From: Anammoximicrobium sp032229885
GTDB lineage: Bacteria; Planctomycetota; Planctomycetia; Pirellulales; Pirellulaceae
Reading direction: 5' to 3'
DNA length: 25,664 bases
NCBI GenBank assembly: GCA_032229885.1
Contig: JAVYAJ010000035.1
Span: 1 to 25,664, forward strand
The translations under genes were made by a program, and so were the position numbers. The notes under the pieces were generated by a model that made no database searches, was not told the origin of the DNA, and saw nothing but the letters and a program-made list of their open reading frames with translations. This document shows positions 23,352 through 25,664 of this stretch, in pieces. Positions within the stretch are counted from its first letter, which is position 1. Every line of letters begins with the position of its first letter.

Positions 23352-25154
23352 TCACTCGTCCATTTGCGCGGCATGCGGGTGGTCGCCATCAAGTTGTTCG
23401 ATCAATCGGGCGATCGTCGCGCGCGACTCGAGCAGCCCGCGCGGGTCTCGGTTGAAATAGTGCGTATCGACCAGCACACGTGTGGGGACGGCGAGCGCGG
23501 CATCGATCTCTCGAAGCGTTTGGGCGGACGTCTGGGCCTGCGAGCGGCGTTTTTTCAGCTCCATCAGATAGCCGAAATCTTCAACCCCGTCGCGGAGCAC
23601 TTTCAACCGGATGCTCGGATGGGGGCCAGGGTACAGCAGGAATCCGTTGCCGTTGTGAATGCCGCCGAACGGGAACGTGGCGTTTTTGTTCGTCAGCCGC
23701 CAACCGGTCTTTTCCCACGCATCGGCTTCGCCCTCCTGTCGCTCCCAACTGCGGTTGCCCGCCCAGATGAACATGCCCGGCGTGTCATGCTTCCAGGCCA
23801 CCCATGGCGCCAACCGATGCTCGATCGCCTCGTTGTCGATCTGCATGTTGGGGGCCTGGACCAGCGGCCGGCAGAAGTCGATATGGATCGGCAGGTGGCA
23901 GTAATAGAACCATAGTTCGCTGCGGCCGCGGTGGGCGGCGGCGAACGCAGCTCCAAAGGCAGTCGAGACGTCGCTCATCCAGATGTCGCAGGCCTGGTCG
24001 ATCTCCGGATAGTACTGGCTGGCAAGATAGATCCGCAGGTCGGGGTACAGCTTTTTCATTCGCTGATAATAGGGGATGTTCGATTCACGCAGCGTCTGGT
24101 CGGTCGGCTCGTCGTGGCTCGAGTAGACCAGCGCCTTGGCCAGCCAACCCTTTTGTCGAAGATGTTCGACAAGCGAACGCAGCTTTTCCGGCGTCTTCGG
24201 TGCGCTGGGAATCTCGAACATCTGCAATCCGCGGTCCAGGCAGAATTCGAGGTTCGCGTCGAACGCGGCCAGATCGAGCTTGTCGAGCGAGACGTCTTGT
24301 TTGCCCACCGAGATCGGATCCACGCCGTGCTCGAGGAACATCGCCAGCGTCTGGCGATAGGTCTCGGGGCTCATCCGCTGGCCCGGCGGCCAGATCGCGC
24401 TGGTCCACACCGCGATCGGAAACGGGACGCGATCGGGCAAGGCGAACGAGTAGACGTGAAGATCCACGTCGATCGCCACCCGGCGGCCGTCGGCCTCAAG
24501 CGCCAGCGTTCCCCGATAGGATCCCGACGCGGCATCGGGCGGGACCTTGACGTCGATCCAGAACAGGCCCAAATCGACGCCATCGATCTCCAACGGTCCG
24601 TTGGGAAGCAGCACGTCCGGCCACGCCCCCGTGTAGAGCGTCGGATATTGGGCAGGCACGGTTTCGACATAGCCCACGCGATAGATCGTAAAGGCGGTAG
24701 CCGGGATCGTTCCCGATCCGCGCTCGTGCCGCAGCGGCCCGGCCGCCAACGTCACATGCCGCAGATGGGCGCCGATCGCGGGCAGAACGGCAACCTGGAA
24801 GCTCTCGACCTCGTTGCGAGCCGCCGACACCTGAACCCGATTGCCATAGCTGCCCTTGAACCAGTACTTGTTCCTGGGGGTCTTTTCCAGGCCGTGCTGC
24901 GTGCCGACCATGAATTCCGCCGGGGCGTCAGCGCCCAACAGATCCTGCCAGGACGCTTGGGCCTGCTTGAATCGCCTCAGTTGATCGGCAAAGGGCAGTC
25001 CCCAATGGTCCAGCGTGTCTTTGAACGCCAACTCGACCGACGGCAGATCTCGCAGCAGATCCTCGTCAGCCGCGTCGGCCGCCGCAGCCCAGACCCCCAG
25101 CAGCAGCCACCCCATCGCCCTCCCCACACCGCGCCATCTCCAGCTCGTCAACAT
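23352..25154 (-). CDS. Secreted DUF4091 / GH123-like glycoside hydrolase
   Basis: This encodes 600 residues from the ATG at 25154, with CAGGGAG 8–9 nt upstream. A signal peptide (WRGVGRAMGWLLLGVWAAAADA) starts it. The N-terminal beta-sandwich shows ARNEVESFQVAVLPAIGAHL and FWIDVKVPPDAASGSYRGTL, typical of the GH123/DUF4091 N-domain. A TIM barrel follows with PFPIAVWTSAIWPPG, the catalytic-type acid pair in YSSHDEPTD (about D348/E349), YYCHLPIHIDFCRP, and WVAWKHDTPGMFIWAGN. The C-terminal signature GNGFLLYPGPHPSIRLKVLR with DGVEDFGYLMEL is the DUF4091 block. GH123 enzymes release N-acetylgalactosamine from glycolipids, and DUF4091 relatives are mostly untested. It is a monocistronic-looking gene at the right end. 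The substrate is not determined. Confidence 0.9.
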   Translation of the reverse strand: MLTSWRWRGVGRAMGWLLLGVWAAAADAADEDLLRDLPSVELAFKDTLDHWGLPFADQLRRFKQAQASWQDLLGADAPAEFMVGTQHGLEKTPRNKYWFKGSYGNRVQVSAARNEVESFQVAVLPAIGAHLRHVTLAAGPLRHERGSGTIPATAFTIYRVGYVETVPAQYPTLYTGAWPDVLLPNGPLEIDGVDLGLFWIDVKVPPDAASGSYRGTLALEADGRRVAIDVDLHVYSFALPDRVPFPIAVWTSAIWPPGQRMSPETYRQTLAMFLEHGVDPISVGKQDVSLDKLDLAAFDANLEFCLDRGLQMFEIPSAPKTPEKLRSLVEHLRQKGWLAKALVYSSHDEPTDQTLRESNIPYYQRMKKLYPDLRIYLASQYYPEIDQACDIWMSDVSTAFGAAFAAAHRGRSELWFYYCHLPIHIDFCRPLVQAPNMQIDNEAIEHRLAPWVAWKHDTPGMFIWAGNRSWERQEGEADAWEKTGWRLTNKNATFPFGGIHNGNGFLLYPGPHPSIRLKVLRDGVEDFGYLMELKKRRSQAQTSAQTLREIDAALAVPTRVLVDTHYFNRDPRGLLESRATIARLIEQLDGDHPHAAQMDE

Positions 25155-25444
25155 AGAACGATCTCCCTGCACTGCAATCTTGCCCACGGTCCCAGCCTTG
25201 CCGGAATGCCGGCCAAGCGCCAGACATTCTCGACCGGCCAGCAATTTTCACCGCAACGAGACTCGTCCGCAAGCTTCGCGGCGGAAACTCGTCTTGCGAC
25301 ACACGCCGATTGATGGAGATGGGCCGTCTGTCGATCGTGCCGCGTTCGGCTGGGCTGCCGACCTTGTAGGACGCACAGCCGTGGCCTCGGACGACGCCCT
25401 CCGCGCACGCCTAAGTGTTTCGATCGTGCCACAATAGCGTCTTA
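25155..25444. other. Upstream region of the DUF4091 gene, no gene recognised
   Basis: These 290 bases should include the promoter of the DUF4091 gene. No credible coding frame is seen; open frames here are Arg-rich. TCGATCGTGCC occurs twice (near 25332 and 25420), a minor direct repeat of unknown meaning. Confidence 0.4.
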
Positions 25445-25529
25445 GTTTGTATCATGCGCGCACGATGCGCGCATCTTGTACATTAGTCCGTACAGTACAC
25501 TTTCGGGTTACTGGCACTAGCCCGCGTTA
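25445..25529 (+). repeat. Dispersed ~85-bp repeat, copy 3
   Basis: GTTTGTATCATGCGCGC opens the element. ATGCGCGC-acgat-GCGCGCAT is a perfect 8-bp hairpin (note the 2-bp overlap with the loop). AGTACAC (25494), CGGGTTA and AGCCCGCGTTA (25519–25529) follow at the spacing seen at 16204–16286. It is the least decayed of the three copies. Confidence 0.7.
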
Positions 25530-25577
25530 GGTGCGATTGGGATTGCATGACTTTTGCGCAGCACAGAGGACAGGAAG

Positions 25578-25664
25578 CGTGTTGGCCGAAGGCCATCACC
25601 AACGTAGCCTGGGGCAACGCCCCAGGAGTCAGAGATGATCGCAACCGTGTTGGCCGAAGGCCAA
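25578..25664. repeat. Composite palindromic repeat, copy B (runs off the window)
   Basis: It holds TTGGCCGAAGGCCAT (25582–25596), the hairpin CCTGGGGCAACGCCCCAGG (25608–25626) and GTTGGCCGAAGGCCAA (25649–25664) at the very edge. Unit order and sequence match copy A at 15861–15991. Confidence 0.75.

Noticed and set aside
23931..25313. A 460-codon plus-strand frame opposite the DUF4091 gene
   Set aside because: Antisense to a gene with clear GH123/DUF4091 motifs and a ribosome site; composition is Arg/Gln/His-rich without domains.
1..25664. tRNA, rRNA, CRISPR array, insertion sequence or prophage
   Set aside because: I looked for T-loop motifs, regularly spaced direct repeats and transposase or integrase motifs on both strands and found none that hold up; the HNH gene has no surrounding mobile-element structure.

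Overview
The window reads as chromosomal DNA from a high-GC planctomycete, most likely a Pirellulales-type lineage. The strongest clue is a secreted cysteine-rich protein built on repeated Y-T-V-C-like units, the signature of the planctomycete cell-envelope YTV proteins. Supporting clues are a secreted SHD1-domain protein, a secreted HEAT-repeat protein, large secreted carbohydrate-active proteins, an HNH protein of the type common in the phylum, and intergenic palindromic repeats. No rRNA, tRNA, CRISPR array, transposase or phage gene was recognised, so this looks like ordinary chromosome and not an island.

Layout. From 1 to about 6.05 kb all genes lie on the minus strand. In transcription order they are a prenyltransferase-like alpha/alpha-toroid protein, a LolD-type ABC ATPase, a frameshifted secreted protein, a secreted HEAT-repeat protein, and a secreted parallel beta-helix protein that runs off the left edge. 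From 6.4 to 8.9 kb the plus strand carries an HNH endonuclease-like gene, purM and a family-2 glycosyltransferase. From 9.1 to 11.9 kb the minus strand carries a secreted lactonase-type beta-propeller and the YTV protein, which has a textbook terminator. From 12.36 to 15.46 kb the plus strand carries guaB and an overlapping secreted SHD1-domain protein, followed by a strong terminator. After a 0.9-kb repeat-bearing gap, 16.37 to 21.71 kb is a plus-strand run of a secreted glycosidase-like TIM-barrel protein, a GT4 glycosyltransferase and the glycogen branching enzyme glgB. The right end has two minus-strand genes, a zinc-ribbon/STAS fusion and a DUF4091/GH123-like secreted protein, then a repeat-rich edge.

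How the genes relate. purM and guaB are two steps of purine synthesis about 5 kb apart. The TIM-barrel protein and the GT4 enzyme are 3 nt apart and probably translationally coupled, with glgB 63 nt further on, which suggests a polysaccharide or glycogen module. The beta-helix and DUF4091 proteins fit a lifestyle of degrading complex glycans. The prenyltransferase-like gene and the ABC ATPase are 71 nt apart and probably co-transcribed, but no permease is visible.

Most notable non-coding structure: the guaB leader holds five palindromes within about 145 bp, including two copies of CACAA-N4-TTGTG spaced 33 bp apart. At least three dispersed repeat families sit in the gaps, each recognisable either from two or more copies or from internal inverted symmetry. 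All functional statements come from reading motifs by eye; no database search was run.
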